Positions 20,915 through 30,191 of a DNA stretch of 64,000 bases are shown here, one piece after another (position 1 is the stretch's first letter; every line of letters starts with the position of its first letter). Source of the DNA: Succinatimonas sp. UBA6849 (GTDB lineage Bacteria > Pseudomonadota > Gammaproteobacteria > Enterobacterales > Succinivibrionaceae); contig DKDL01000050.1 of assembly GCA_002449335.1 (NCBI GenBank), positions 11,417-75,416 on the forward strand, written 5' to 3'. Under the pieces are notes generated by a model. It did not search any database. It saw only the letters and a list, made by a program, of their open reading frames with translations, and was not told the DNA's origin. Made by a program: the position numbers and the translations under genes.

Positions 20915-22660
20915 ATGACATTATTTAGCTACAGTCCTCTAAGAAAGGAACAAATCCTCCGCTCTAGCACATGGGGCCACCACTTCTTCTTTTTAAATGC
21001 GATCTTAGCTATCGTCATTAGCTTTGCATATGTTTATGCTGCTCCTCATACAGAGAGTCTGTCTGCTTTTATCTATTTACTGGCTACCTGGTTAGGTCAG
21101 TCCTGTTTCTTAGCCTTTTTAGCCTTCTTAATTCTGTTCTTCCCACTTACCTTTATTGGTAACTTTAAGGTTTATAGAGTAGTAAGTGTTATCTTTGCCT
21201 TTTTATTACACTGCTTACTTTTAATTGATGCCAAGATCTTTTTAACCGTAAAGGTACATATTACCTGGATGGTAACTTCTCTAATTTTAAGAGATTTAGA
21301 CTTCAACACCGGTCTTAACTTCAGGTTCATGTATATTGCGGTGATTGTGTTAATTCTCTTAGAGCTTTTATTTGCAAAATTAGCTACAAGAGAAGTTTAC
21401 AAAAAGAGCCTAAGACACAACCTCTTCCCAGATATTGTTTTATCAGCTATCTTTATGTGCTTTGTAGCATCTCACGGTATCTACATTTGGGCCGATGCTA
21501 CTAACTATGAAAAGATCACTAATTTAAGAACCGTTTTCCCAGCTCACTACCCAATGACTGCCAAGTCATTTTTGTCTAACCACGGCTGGATTGATGATGA
21601 AGATTTTACAGAAGCTGACAGTGAGGATAAGAGTTCAACCTCAAGCTTTGTCTACCCATTAGCTGAGATTAAATCAAATCCTTCTAATAACCCAAAGAAT
21701 GTCATCATTGTGCTCTTAAACGGCATGTCTTATTCGGATCTAAATCAGGCTGATACTCCATTTTTAATGTCATTAAAAATGTCTAACACCAGTTTTGAAA
21801 AGCATTATCTGCCATATCAGAACTACGAGGACAACCTCTTTGCAAGCTCATTTGGTCTGCCTGTTCAATACAAAGAGAGCTTTATAAAACATAAGGTTGA
21901 ACCTGTATTAGTAACTGAGATGCAAAAACAGGAATACATCGTAAGAGTATTCACCAACAGCTATTTAAAGAAAGATATTGCTAATGTAACTTTCTTATTA
22001 GGTCTGCCTATAAACAGAGTTACGGCTCTCAAGAACGATCATTTAGTTTTTGAAAAGACTTTAGACTTTGTTGATACCTTAAATAGCAATCAGCACTTTT
22101 TGGTATCTTTAAATACCAACTCTCTGCTGTATGCAAACAGAAATAAAACAGCTCACACAAAAGCATTAAAAGATCTTGATGAGGAGCTTAAAAACTTCAT
22201 TCATGAGTTATCCAGAAGAGATATCTTAAAGCAGTCACTAGTGCTCATCACCTCTGATATTGGTAATCCACTTTTATTAGGTAATACAACAGACTATTCT
22301 ATGCGTCAGCAGCATGTACCTATGATTGCGCTGTGGCCACAGGACTCTCTAAAGGGCATCTCATACAACAATTTAACTTCTAATTTTGATATTGCGCCTA
22401 CCATAGGTCTTGAAATTTTAGGGGTAACGACCCCATGTGTTAATTACTCCATAGGAAATAGTCTTTTAAAGATCACTAACAGAGACTATTTATTAACAAC
22501 TCAAGGCCGTTCTTTATTGTTAATTTCTAACAAAGCCGTAACTGTCTATAAACGTAACGGCAAGGTTCATATTGACGAGGACGGTAAGATTAAAGACGCC
22601 AAGCCAAACCTTGAGAACTTAATTAGAGCCATGAGAGAATTGAACCGTTTTAAAGGTTAG
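20915..22660 (+). CDS. yejM: YejM/PbgA-like inner-membrane protein (LapC type), DUF3413 plus sulfatase-fold domain
   Basis: In E. coli YejM (LapC/PbgA) senses periplasmic LPS and controls LpxC stability through LapB. Here 581 residues (586 in E. coli) hold five N-terminal membrane helices (about 25-190) and a C-terminal alkaline-phosphatase-superfamily domain from about 255 (NVIIVLLNGMSYSDLN). Active sulfatases and E. coli YejM carry Asp in the VDG-like motif; here it is LNG, so hydrolase activity is doubtful, consistent with a sensor role. The motif QHVPMIALWPQ matches the QVPLVIHWPG segment of YejM. A CnoX-like gene follows by 15 bases. An LTA-synthase-like enzyme elsewhere in the window (39047) shares the fold but is distinct. 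Confidence 0.82.
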   Translation: MTLFSYSPLRKEQILRSSTWGHHFFFLNAILAIVISFAYVYAAPHTESLSAFIYLLATWLGQSCFLAFLAFLILFFPLTFIGNFKVYRVVSVIFAFLLHCLLLIDAKIFLTVKVHITWMVTSLILRDLDFNTGLNFRFMYIAVIVLILLELLFAKLATREVYKKSLRHNLFPDIVLSAIFMCFVASHGIYIWADATNYEKITNLRTVFPAHYPMTAKSFLSNHGWIDDEDFTEADSEDKSSTSSFVYPLAEIKSNPSNNPKNVIIVLLNGMSYSDLNQADTPFLMSLKMSNTSFEKHYLPYQNYEDNLFASSFGLPVQYKESFIKHKVEPVLVTEMQKQEYIVRVFTNSYLKKDIANVTFLLGLPINRVTALKNDHLVFEKTLDFVDTLNSNQHFLVSLNTNSLLYANRNKTAHTKALKDLDEELKNFIHELSRRDILKQSLVLITSDIGNPLLLGNTTDYSMRQQHVPMIALWPQDSLKGISYNNLTSNFDIAPTIGLEILGVTTPCVNYSIGNSLLKITNRDYLLTTQGRSLLLISNKAVTVYKRNGKVHIDEDGKIKDAKPNLENLIRAMRELNRFKG

Positions 22661-22675
22661 AAATAAGGATTTACG

Positions 22676-23512
22676 ATGCGTTTAACTGAACAGAATGTAA
22701 AAGAAGTAATTGTCGATGCCTCAATGAAAAAGGCAGTATTTGTCTACTTTTTCATGAATGCACCTGAGTGTGAAGCTGCAACTAAAGCTGTTACAGCTGC
22801 TATTACTGATAACAATGAGTACATTTCTCTAGTTGAAGCTGATGTTCAAGAACAGGTTTCTCAAGCTGTAGCAATGCAGTTAGGTTTACAGACTGTTCCT
22901 GCTCTTATCGTAATGCAAAACGGTCGCCCTGTTGATGCTCTTCAAGGCGATGATATTGTTGCAAAGTTACCTGAGACAATTAAAAAATTCATGCCATCTG
23001 AAGCTGAACTTTTAATTAAAGAAGCTAATGATTTAGAGCAAAAAGGCGATCTACAACAGGCTGTAGCTAAAGCAAAACAAGCTTACAACCTTGATGAAAA
23101 GAACGTTGAGATTAAGCTTATTTATGCTCGTCTGTGCATTAGGAATAAAGAACTTGAATTAGCTCATACTCTGCTTGATAACGCTGGTCGTGAAGAGCAA
23201 TCAATGCAGGATTATAAAGATCTTGTGTCAGCACTGACCTTAGCTGAGCAGGCAGCTGACAGTCCTGAGATTAAAGAGTTAGAAGCAAAATTCAATGCAG
23301 ATCCTGACAATTCTGAGGTTGCATCTAACTATGCTGCAGCTTTAGCTGAAGCTGGTAAGAAAGCTAAAGCTTTAGAGATCTTATTTAATATCTTAAAGAA
23401 AGATCTGTCTGATGCTAATGCTAAAAAGACCTTCTTAGATCTTTTAAACACCATGTCAGGTGATCCTCTGCAAAAAGAGTACAGAAGAAAGTTATATACC
23501 TTAATGTACTAA
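22676..23512 (+). CDS. cnoX: CnoX/YbbN-like thioredoxin-fold co-chaperone with TPRs
   Basis: The 278 residues split into a thioredoxin-like domain (about 1-110; VFVYFFMNAPECEAA, LGLQTVPALIVMQNGRPVD) and a C-terminal TPR region (about 115-278; ANDLEQKGDLQQAVAKAKQA, then AAALAEAGKKAKALEIL). The CxxC of thioredoxin is replaced by a single Cys (PEC), as in E. coli CnoX, which is not an oxidoreductase but a redox-triggered holdase that works with GroEL and DnaK. It follows yejM by 15 bases, so they are probably co-transcribed, and a bidirectional terminator follows. Function is by family resemblance. Confidence 0.8.
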   Translation: MRLTEQNVKEVIVDASMKKAVFVYFFMNAPECEAATKAVTAAITDNNEYISLVEADVQEQVSQAVAMQLGLQTVPALIVMQNGRPVDALQGDDIVAKLPETIKKFMPSEAELLIKEANDLEQKGDLQQAVAKAKQAYNLDEKNVEIKLIYARLCIRNKELELAHTLLDNAGREEQSMQDYKDLVSALTLAEQAADSPEIKELEAKFNADPDNSEVASNYAAALAEAGKKAKALEILFNILKKDLSDANAKKTFLDLLNTMSGDPLQKEYRRKLYTLMY

Positions 23513-23552
23513 TCTGTACTAATGTAAAGAAAATCAATTTATAAGGTTATGT

Positions 23553-23590
23553 AAAAGGCCTGCAAGAAACGATGTACTTGCAGGCCTTTT
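23553..23590. terminator. Bidirectional terminator between cnoX and the AI-2E-family permease
   Basis: AAAAGGCCTGCAAG (23553-23566) pairs perfectly with CTTGCAGGCCTTTT (23577-23590) across a 10-base loop. With an A-run on one side and a T-run on the other it can end both convergent transcripts. Confidence 0.9.
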
Positions 23591-23618
23591 AGTTTGTCTT
23601 AAACTTGCTCAAAGTATT

Positions 23619-24758
23619 CTAGCTTTGAGGTTCTATTCTGTTACCCTGTTCATCAGTACTTGGCCAGTTAACAATTAAAGTTCTGATAAAGGTAGCAAGA
23701 GGAATTGAGAAGAACACGCCCCAGAATCCCCACAGTCCGCCAAAGATTAAGATAGCAGACAGAATTGAGAAAGCATCAAGATTCATAGCTTTTGAGAAGA
23801 GTAATGGAGTTAAGACATTACTATCTAACAGCTGAATAATAATGTAAACGACGCATACCCAAATTAGAGTTGAGCTCATTCCAAACTGGAAGATTGAAAC
23901 TAAAAGTACTGGAATAGTGATAATAACTGCACCTACATATGGGATGACAACAGATAAGCCCACACCTACACCTAGCAATAAAGCATAGTTTAATCCTAAG
24001 AACATAAAGGCTAATGAGTTTACACAAGCTATGATGGTTATGTGCAGAAGTTTGCCTCTGATATAACCTTCAATCTGAGCATTTATTTGAGGCCAGAACT
24101 CATGAATTAGAGCTTGGTTATTCGGGAGAATATAAGTTCTGATACGTTTTTGCAGTACAGGCTTATTAGCTAACATTAAGAACACTAAAATAGGCACGAT
24201 GATCATATACATAAGCCATGATACGGTGTTCACTACTGATGGCATTACCTGATTTTTAATGATATTGGTAGTATTAGCAATGATTACAGAACGAGCATTT
24301 ACTACCATATTTTTTAACTCATCCTCAGTAACCATTGATGGAATTGGCTCTGGCATGGTAGCAACAAATTCATTGATCCTTGCAGCTACATTTGAATCAA
24401 AGTCATCGCCATTATCTGAATTTACAGTCTCAGTACTAATCTTTTGTAAGTTTAAATAAAACTGATTTCCCTGCTGTAAAACCTTAGGTACCACAAACAC
24501 CAAGATACCTACAGACACACCCACGAATAAAGCCATGGTGATAACTGAAGAGCACATTCTTGAGAGTTTGCACTTATGATTTAAAAGTCTTACCAACCAA
24601 TCTAAACAGTAAGCAATACACAATGCCACTACTAATGGACCTACAAGCCACATTAGATAGTAAACAGTAAGAAAAGAGCAAACTAGAACAATAGCAAACT
24701 CAATAGTACCTGGTGCTGAAAAATGGCGTAAATACCAGTTATGCAATAGCTTAATCAT
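23619..24758 (-). CDS. AI-2E-family (PerM/YdiK type) membrane permease
   Basis: Polytopic inner-membrane protein of 379 residues with about eight hydrophobic spans, beginning FAIVLVCSFLTVYYLMWLVG and ending with the conserved helices GVGVGLSVVIPYVGAVIITI and LIFGGLWGFWGVFFSIPLA. Conserved family residues include PYVG and the Asp-Ser-Asn of LLDSNVLTPLLFS. Members have been linked to autoinducer-2 export or to ion antiport, so no substrate is claimed. It is convergent with cnoX. In several gammaproteobacteria a PerM gene sits next to the DUF2066-purM cluster; here it is about 5 kb away. Confidence 0.85.
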   Translation of the reverse strand: MIKLLHNWYLRHFSAPGTIEFAIVLVCSFLTVYYLMWLVGPLVVALCIAYCLDWLVRLLNHKCKLSRMCSSVITMALFVGVSVGILVFVVPKVLQQGNQFYLNLQKISTETVNSDNGDDFDSNVAARINEFVATMPEPIPSMVTEDELKNMVVNARSVIIANTTNIIKNQVMPSVVNTVSWLMYMIIVPILVFLMLANKPVLQKRIRTYILPNNQALIHEFWPQINAQIEGYIRGKLLHITIIACVNSLAFMFLGLNYALLLGVGVGLSVVIPYVGAVIITIPVLLVSIFQFGMSSTLIWVCVVYIIIQLLDSNVLTPLLFSKAMNLDAFSILSAILIFGGLWGFWGVFFSIPLATFIRTLIVNWPSTDEQGNRIEPQS

Positions 24759-24909
24759 AATGTCTCTTTAGTAAAAATCAGATTGTTCTAGTATATAAAA
24801 ACAAAAAGCTTTTTGAGCAGATTTTTTTAGGATCTTTGAGCTTTTCTACCGTATAAGGACAGAAGAGATGAAGCCTAGTCTTAAACTTGGTAAGAAAAGC
24901 CCTATTTTT

Positions 24910-25257
24910 CTATCTTTGACCAGGAAAGCTCTGTACAAACTTAATAGTGATATCAGGAAAAGAATCTACAAACTGAATTTTAAAATCAGGAAATGAGTCT
25001 ACAAATTGCCATTTACCGCACTTATCAGCAAATGCATTAACCTTTTGCACATCAAGATCTTCAAAAGAGGAAACTATCTTTACTTTAATATCAGGAAAGG
25101 AGTTAACCACTTTTACTTTGCCATATAAAGGAATGCCGTTATATGAGCAGGAGGAAAGATTAGAAGCATAAGCACTATTAACGCTAAGAGCCATAGCAAG
25201 CAAATAGGCAAAGATTGCTAAAGCTGATTTTAGCAAAGACAAAGATCTTAAAATCAT
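24910..25257 (-). CDS. Secreted SFPD-repeat protein, resembles the 7(1) septoil knot family
   Basis: The ATG at 25257 is preferred over the longer frame from 25302 because AAGGATTG lies just before it and it opens a classic signal peptide (MILRSLSLLKSALAIFAYLL, cleavage after NSAYA). The mature part, about 80 residues, is a run of short beta-like repeats: VKVVNSFPDIK, VKIVSSFEDLD, VQKVNAFADKC, WQFVDSFPDFK, IQFVDSFPDIT and IKFVQSFPG. Two Cys (CSYNG and DKCGKW) may form a disulfide. This cadence matches what I recall of 7(1) septoil knot domain proteins, small secreted proteins of unknown function. It is divergent from bepA, a periplasmic quality-control protease. Confidence 0.65.
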   Translation of the reverse strand: MILRSLSLLKSALAIFAYLLAMALSVNSAYASNLSSCSYNGIPLYGKVKVVNSFPDIKVKIVSSFEDLDVQKVNAFADKCGKWQFVDSFPDFKIQFVDSFPDITIKFVQSFPGQR

Positions 25258-25406
25258 TTCAATCCTTATATAAATCTGACTAAATTCATCAAAAACAAAC
25301 ATTCAAAAGCTAATCTAAGTATAATTTTCCTAAGATAGAATATTTGCGACTTTATAAAAATATTTTTCCTTAATGAGCTAAGATAAAACAAACTAAGGAA
25401 AGAGTT

Positions 25407-26894
25407 ATGCTTAAATTCAAACTAAACCAATTGAGATTGAATAAATTGAGAGCTTTAGTAAGTGCCTCAATTTGTACAGCTGTATTTTTGACAGTACCTT
25501 TTTCAATATCATCTGTAGCTCATGCTGAAGATAACATTGTAATTCCTGATTTAGGTCCTGCCGGTATCCGTGGAATGACCGTTCAGGCTGAAAAAAATTA
25601 CGGTGAGTTCTTTATGCGTAAAGCTAATGGCGCTGGTGCTGTAACAGCTGATCCGGTTTTGAACGAGTACATTGATACTGTAGGTTCAAAACTCATCATG
25701 AATGCAAGCAATGTTTACTTTCCATTTGAGTTTTTCCTCTCATCTGATAAGAGCTTGAATGCTTCAGCTTTTTTAGGCGGTAAAGTTCAGGTAAACGCTG
25801 GTCTATTCCATTACACCGATAATGAAGATGAGTTTGCCTCTGTTTTAGCACACGAAGTCTCTCACGTAACTCAAAGACATATTGCAAGGCTTATTGAAGC
25901 TCAAACAGACAGAACACCTGTAAGTGTAGCTAGTATCATAGGTTCAATTGTAGTTGCTCTGATTAACCCAACCGTAGGTATGGCAGCACTATCTTCAAGT
26001 ACCGGTCTTTTAGCTCAGGCTGGTATTAACTTTACCCGTGATAATGAGTCAGAGGCAGATAGAGTAGGACTTGCAGTATTAAACCGAGCAGGTTACAACC
26101 CAATGGCTATGAGCGATTTATTTAAAAAGCTCCTAGCTCAACAGGGTAATATCAATCCTGCTTTTAGCATGTTAGTAGATCACCCTTTATCTGAGGTTCG
26201 TGTAGCTGAGGCTTATAATCTTGCTAAAAACATGCCTAAAAGACAGAATTCTAAAAATCCTAACTTCATGATGGCAAAAGCTCGTGTAGATGTACGCTAT
26301 ATGAAGTATGACCTTAATTCATTAAGAGAAAGACTTCTAAACTCAAGAACCGTAAACTCTGTTTATAAGAACTATGCTTTAGCCTTGATCTCTCTTGAGA
26401 ATAAGAAATTTGATGAAGCATCAGGTTACCTGTCTAAGCTCAATCTTCCAACTAACGATTTTGTGCTAGATGTCTATACTGATATTGATATTGCTCAAGG
26501 TAAATATCAATCTGCAATCTCAAGACTAAAACCTGTCTATGACAGAAAACCTAATGACGGTGCGATAGCTTTAAATCTTGCAAATGCTTATGTAGAAGGA
26601 AAACAGCCTGATGGCGCGATAAAAGTTTTAACAGCCTTTACAAGAAAACGACCAAATCATGCTCTGGCAACCGATCTTTTAGTTAAAGCCTATTTCCAAA
26701 AGAAAGATAAATGCAACGGTTTCCAGACAGCTGCCTGGAACAGTGTCTTGAGCAGCAACTATAACCAAGCTAATGGCTTTTTAACTGACGCCTTGCATGT
26801 ATGTACAGGCAATGACAGAGAAATTGTCAGAGCAAAGTTTAAGAACTATAACTATCTAAGAGATTTCGACGCCCAATTTGAAAAGAAGCAATAG
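25407..26894 (+). CDS. bepA: Periplasmic M48 metalloprotease/chaperone BepA
   Basis: Outer-membrane assembly protease: in E. coli BepA (YfgC) promotes LptD maturation and degrades misassembled forms. The 495 residues have a signal peptide (cleavage near AHAED), a zinc motif HEVSHVTQRH (about 150-159) with the third ligand in ESEADRVGLAVLNRAG, and C-terminal TPRs (ALALISLENKKFDEA, ALNLANAYVEGKQPDGAI). ATG 25407 follows AAGGAAAGAG. Family length and motifs are normal. It is divergent from the secreted SFPD-repeat protein. Confidence 0.92.
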   Translation: MLKFKLNQLRLNKLRALVSASICTAVFLTVPFSISSVAHAEDNIVIPDLGPAGIRGMTVQAEKNYGEFFMRKANGAGAVTADPVLNEYIDTVGSKLIMNASNVYFPFEFFLSSDKSLNASAFLGGKVQVNAGLFHYTDNEDEFASVLAHEVSHVTQRHIARLIEAQTDRTPVSVASIIGSIVVALINPTVGMAALSSSTGLLAQAGINFTRDNESEADRVGLAVLNRAGYNPMAMSDLFKKLLAQQGNINPAFSMLVDHPLSEVRVAEAYNLAKNMPKRQNSKNPNFMMAKARVDVRYMKYDLNSLRERLLNSRTVNSVYKNYALALISLENKKFDEASGYLSKLNLPTNDFVLDVYTDIDIAQGKYQSAISRLKPVYDRKPNDGAIALNLANAYVEGKQPDGAIKVLTAFTRKRPNHALATDLLVKAYFQKKDKCNGFQTAAWNSVLSSNYNQANGFLTDALHVCTGNDREIVRAKFKNYNYLRDFDAQFEKKQ

Positions 26895-26971
26895 TTCAAA
26901 TAACGACTATAAAATTAACCTCAAAAGTTAATCAAGAACCAAACCACCTTTTAGAGCTCACACAATTAGCT

Positions 26972-27007
26972 CACAAACTACAAGCTACACATAGCTTGTA
27001 GTTTGTG
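26972..27007. repeat. Perfect 15-base-pair inverted repeat after bepA
   Basis: CACAAACTACAAGCT (26972-26986) is exactly complementary to AGCTTGTAGTTTGTG (26993-27007) with a 6-base loop. There is no T-run on either side, so it is not a canonical intrinsic terminator. It lies between bepA and the panC promoter. It could protect the bepA 3' end, serve as a protein site or be a mobile-repeat remnant. Confidence 0.8.
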
Positions 27008-27051
27008 TATAGCCTATCGTCTTTGCAAAAATTATGCATTTAATGCGATTT

Positions 27052-27081
27052 TTGTCACTTTTTTGATTATTGTAGTAAACT
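27052..27081 (+). promoter_or_regulatory. Sigma-70-type promoter for panC-panD-panS
   Basis: TTGTCA (27052-27057) and TAAACT (27076-27081) are 18 bases apart, ending 66 bases before the panC start. Match is moderate. Confidence 0.45.
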
Positions 27082-27147
27082 ACACACAGTTTTAACTAGA
27101 ACTCTTATGTGTATAAGGGCTTAGAAAAGTTAATAAGAGAGATAAAA

Positions 27148-27999
27148 ATGGTACAGTGTGTTCATTCTGTAAAAGAATTAAGAGAAATCATCAAACCTTT
27201 AAAAGCTCAGGGAAAAACTGTAGGTCTTGTTCCTACCATGGGAGCATTACATCAAGGTCATGCCTCTTTAATTTCTACAAGTGCTAAAGAAAATGACATC
27301 ACTGTAGTTAGTGTCTTTGTAAATCCTACTCAGTTTGGTCCAAGTGAAGACTTTGATGCATATCCAAGAACTTTAGACAGCGATCTGAAAGTTGTAGAAA
27401 ACGCAGGTGGTGACATCGTTTTTGCTCCATCACCTAAAGAGATGTACCCATCTGAGGATATGACTTGGGTTGAGGTAACAGGCAATATCACTAAAGTTTT
27501 ATGTGGTAAAACCAGACCAATCCACTTCCGTGGTGTAGCAACTGTTGTATCAAAACTATTTAACATCGTAGGACCTACTAGAGCTTACTTTGGTCAGAAA
27601 GATGCTCAGCAGGTTGAAGTTCTAAAGAGAATGGTAAAGGATCTGTTCTTTGATTTAGAGTTAAGAGTAGTTCCAATTAACCGCGAAGATTCTGGTCTTG
27701 CTAGAAGCTCAAGAAATACTTACTTAAGCGCTGAAGAGAAAGCTGCTGCTGTAGTTCTATCTAAGTCATTAAAAGAAGCTTTAAAGGCATTTAAAGACGG
27801 TAACAAAGATGTTGAGTCTTTAAAGGCATTAGTAACCGATATCATCAAGAAAGAGCCATTATCTGATATCGAATACGTAGAGTGCTATGGATTGCCAGGC
27901 TTATACGAGTTAGATAAAGAAGTTAAAGCACCATCTCTGTTAGCTTTAGCCGTAAGGTTTGGTAAAACTCGTCTTATCGACAATATTATTCTGGAGTAA
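27148..27999 (+). CDS. panC: Pantothenate synthetase
   Basis: Condenses pantoate with beta-alanine using ATP, the last step of pantothenate synthesis. The ATG at 27148 ([14 protein letters not shown]) is chosen over an upstream frame opening because it gives the normal family length (283 residues) and has AAGAGAG before it. [14 protein letters not shown] (HIGH-type), [28 protein letters not shown] and [10 protein letters not shown] are all present. panD and a PanS-type transporter follow immediately, making a compact pantothenate operon. Confidence 0.97.
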   Translation: MVQCVHSVKELREIIKPLKAQGKTVGLVPTMGALHQGHASLISTSAKENDITVVSVFVNPTQFGPSEDFDAYPRTLDSDLKVVENAGGDIVFAPSPKEMYPSEDMTWVEVTGNITKVLCGKTRPIHFRGVATVVSKLFNIVGPTRAYFGQKDAQQVEVLKRMVKDLFFDLELRVVPINREDSGLARSSRNTYLSAEEKAAAVVLSKSLKEALKAFKDGNKDVESLKALVTDIIKKEPLSDIEYVECYGLPGLYELDKEVKAPSLLALAVRFGKTRLIDNIILE

Positions 28000-28001
28000 T
28001 C

Positions 28002-28382
28002 ATGATTTATACCATGATGCACGGCAAAATTCACCGTGCCACAGTAACTGAGGCAAACCTAAACTATGTAGGTTCCATCACCATTGATGAGGATCTACTA
28101 GATGCAGCAGGGATTCTGCCTGGCGAAAAAGTTCAGATTGTAAACAATAACAATGGTGCAAGACTTGAGACCTATACCATTCCAGGTAAAAGAGGTTCAG
28201 GTGTAATTTGCCTAAATGGTGCTGCAGCACGATGCGCTCTAGAAGGCGATATTGTCATCATCATTGCTTATGCTCAAATGGATGAGAAAGAAGCTAAAGC
28301 TCTTGTTCCTAGTGTGGTTTTACTTGATGAGCATAACCACATTGTTAAAAACTTTAAAGAGAAAGCTGGACACACCGTTTAA
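28002..28382 (+). CDS. panD: Aspartate 1-decarboxylase proenzyme
   Basis: Pyruvoyl-dependent enzyme that makes beta-alanine for PanC. The 126-residue proenzyme shows the self-cleavage site YVGSITID, where Gly24-Ser25 yields the pyruvoyl group, plus [17 protein letters not shown] and NGAAARC. It starts two bases after panC and its stop overlaps the ATG of the following transporter by one base (TAATG), so all three are coupled. Confidence 0.97.
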   Translation: MIYTMMHGKIHRATVTEANLNYVGSITIDEDLLDAAGILPGEKVQIVNNNNGARLETYTIPGKRGSGVICLNGAAARCALEGDIVIIIAYAQMDEKEAKALVPSVVLLDEHNHIVKNFKEKAGHTV

Positions 28383-29338
28383 TGAAAATCTTAAAATTCA
28401 TCACCGACTACATGGCAGTCGGTGTGCTTTTAGCAGGCATATTGGGCGTTTTCTGTCCAGATTTTTTCACTACATTTAAAGCAATCACTCCTTACCTCTT
28501 AGGGTTCGTGATGTTCGGTATGGGCTTAGGTCTGTCCTTTCATGACTTCTTCAATGTAGTAACTAACCCTAAAACTGTAATTTTCGGTATCTTAATGCAG
28601 TTTGTAATGATGCCTTTAATTGCGGTTATTCTTACTCAGGCAATCCATATTCCACCTGAGTTTGCTGTAGGTATGCTGTTAGTAGGTTGTTGCCCTGGTG
28701 GTACAGCATCTAACGTATTAACTTATCTAGCTAAAGGTAATGTAGCCTTATCTGTATCTATCACAATCTGCACTACCCTACTCTCACCTATTGTTACCCC
28801 TGCAATTTTCTACTTAATTGCTCATAACAGTATTGAGATTAACTTCTGGGCAATTGTTCTGGATATCTTAAAGATGGTGGTAGCTCCTGTATTTATCGGT
28901 GTTCTAATCAATGCTCTGTTAAATACTGTAGCTAAAAAGATCTTTATATTTATGCCTTTCATTTCCTCAGTTACCATCATGGTAATTGTTGCAATTGTTT
29001 GTGCACTATCAGCTGAAAAGATTGGTTCATCAAGCATTCTCTTATTCGTAATTGTTTGCATGCACAATATCTTAGGTATTGCTGTAACTTACATCATCTC
29101 AAGACTATGTAAGTTCAACAAACAGGACAGCCGTACTTTAGCTATTGAAGTTGGTACTCAAAACTCAGGTTTAGGTATCATCCTTTCATTACAGCATCTA
29201 ACAGCTTTTGCAGCTGTCGTCGGTGCAATCTTTAGTGTGGTACAGAATATCATCGGATCTATCTTTGCGGGCTTCTGCAAGCATGGCAGTGCATCAGATG
29301 AAACTGTGCAGATGGAAGTTGCTAAAGATCAGAACTAA
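28382..29338 (+). CDS. panS: BASS-family transporter, PanS-like
   Basis: Integral membrane protein of 318 residues with about nine to ten helices of the bile acid:sodium symporter fold. The family hallmarks LVGCCPGGTASNVLTYLAKG and AIEVGTQNSGLG, from the two helix-crossover regions, are clear. Position directly behind panC and panD with a one-base overlap suggests ketopantoate or pantothenate transport, as reported for PanS. The fold is firm; the substrate is inferred from context. Confidence 0.82.
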   Translation: MKILKFITDYMAVGVLLAGILGVFCPDFFTTFKAITPYLLGFVMFGMGLGLSFHDFFNVVTNPKTVIFGILMQFVMMPLIAVILTQAIHIPPEFAVGMLLVGCCPGGTASNVLTYLAKGNVALSVSITICTTLLSPIVTPAIFYLIAHNSIEINFWAIVLDILKMVVAPVFIGVLINALLNTVAKKIFIFMPFISSVTIMVIVAIVCALSAEKIGSSSILLFVIVCMHNILGIAVTYIISRLCKFNKQDSRTLAIEVGTQNSGLGIILSLQHLTAFAAVVGAIFSVVQNIIGSIFAGFCKHGSASDETVQMEVAKDQN

Positions 29339-29363
29339 AGTAAAGATATCATAAGTTAATAGA

Positions 29364-29388
29364 AAGCCTGACATCGTCAGGCTTTTTT
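29364..29388 (+). terminator. Rho-independent terminator after panS
   Basis: AAGCCTGAC (29364-29372) pairs with GTCAGGCTT (29376-29384) with a 3-base loop and a T-run. Confidence 0.9.
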
Positions 29389-29435
29389 GTTGAAATATAG
29401 AGGGGCTAATGTGACCTAAGCAACTATGCTTAGTA

Positions 29436-30152
29436 CTACTCGATAGATAAAACCATTTTTACAAATGGAATGGTAAGCTCACGATTCTGCTCTAGTTGAG
29501 CCTTTTCTAGTCTATCTAATAGAGCTACTAATGATCTCATATCATGGTTGCAGTGACGAACTAAGAAAGAAATAGTCTTATCAGGGAAGTTTAGTGCTCT
29601 TTGAGCTGCACGCTTTTTTAATGCGCTAATGCAATCATTCTCACTTAAGTAATTTAAGCTCAAAGCAATACCAGATGACATTCTGGTATTGAGATCTACC
29701 TTGTTAAAAGGGATCTTATCAAAGGACTCTGAACTGGTAACAATCAGTGTTCCCTCTCTTCTGTCGTACCAACGATTAAAGAGGGAAAACAACCCCAACT
29801 CAAATTCATCGTCACCTGCGATAGCATCAACGTTATCTAAGATAGTAAGCTTAGGTAAGTTGATATCTAAGACAAAAGAACCTAGATTTTTAGCAGTATT
29901 CATATCCAAAAAGAAACTATTCTCTTTAACAGAGTTATCTAATTGGTATAAAGCTTCTAAAAGGTGTGTTTTGCCAGAGCCATGAGGTCCAAATACAAAA
30001 TAGAACTCATTGTTAAAACTTAACACAGCCTTTTTCAAGAGTTCGACAGTTGCAGCGTTTGAGCCTAACTCAAATGTTGAAAAGTCGTTCTTGTCGTTAA
30101 TCTTTATAGCTAATGCCTGCTGATAAGGTTCTTTTACCTTTTCTTCTGCCAT
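29436..30152 (-). CDS. hda: DnaA regulatory inactivator Hda
   Basis: AAA+ protein that binds the sliding clamp and stimulates ATP hydrolysis on DnaA after initiation. The 238 residues have Walker A GPHGSGKTHLLEAL (about 54-67), Walker B region PKLTILDNVDAIAGD and a DnaA-like lid with LNTRMSSGIALSL and KKRAAQRALNFPD. An N-terminal QQALAI may be the clamp-binding peptide. There is no DNA-binding domain IV, which separates it from DnaA. The next gene on the strand is upstream DUF2066, and purM is divergent; this cluster occurs in other gammaproteobacteria. Confidence 0.93.
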   Translation of the reverse strand: MAEEKVKEPYQQALAIKINDKNDFSTFELGSNAATVELLKKAVLSFNNEFYFVFGPHGSGKTHLLEALYQLDNSVKENSFFLDMNTAKNLGSFVLDINLPKLTILDNVDAIAGDDEFELGLFSLFNRWYDRREGTLIVTSSESFDKIPFNKVDLNTRMSSGIALSLNYLSENDCISALKKRAAQRALNFPDKTISFLVRHCNHDMRSLVALLDRLEKAQLEQNRELTIPFVKMVLSIE

Positions 30153-30191
30153 CAGTCATCCTTTCTGAGTCAATTACTTCTACGTTAATGC

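Noticed and set aside
20915..22660. Active sulfatase or phosphoethanolamine transferase
   Set aside because: The metal-binding Asp motif reads LNG and the five-helix DUF3413 region fits YejM better, so it is annotated as a probable non-catalytic sensor.
24860..25000. Plus-strand small ORF starting near 24868
   Set aside because: It is antisense to the 3' end of the signal-peptide-bearing SFPD-repeat gene and its Lys-rich sequence looks like an antisense shadow.
26972..27007. Intrinsic terminator of bepA
   Set aside because: The stem is excellent but no T-run follows on either strand, so it is listed as an inverted repeat.
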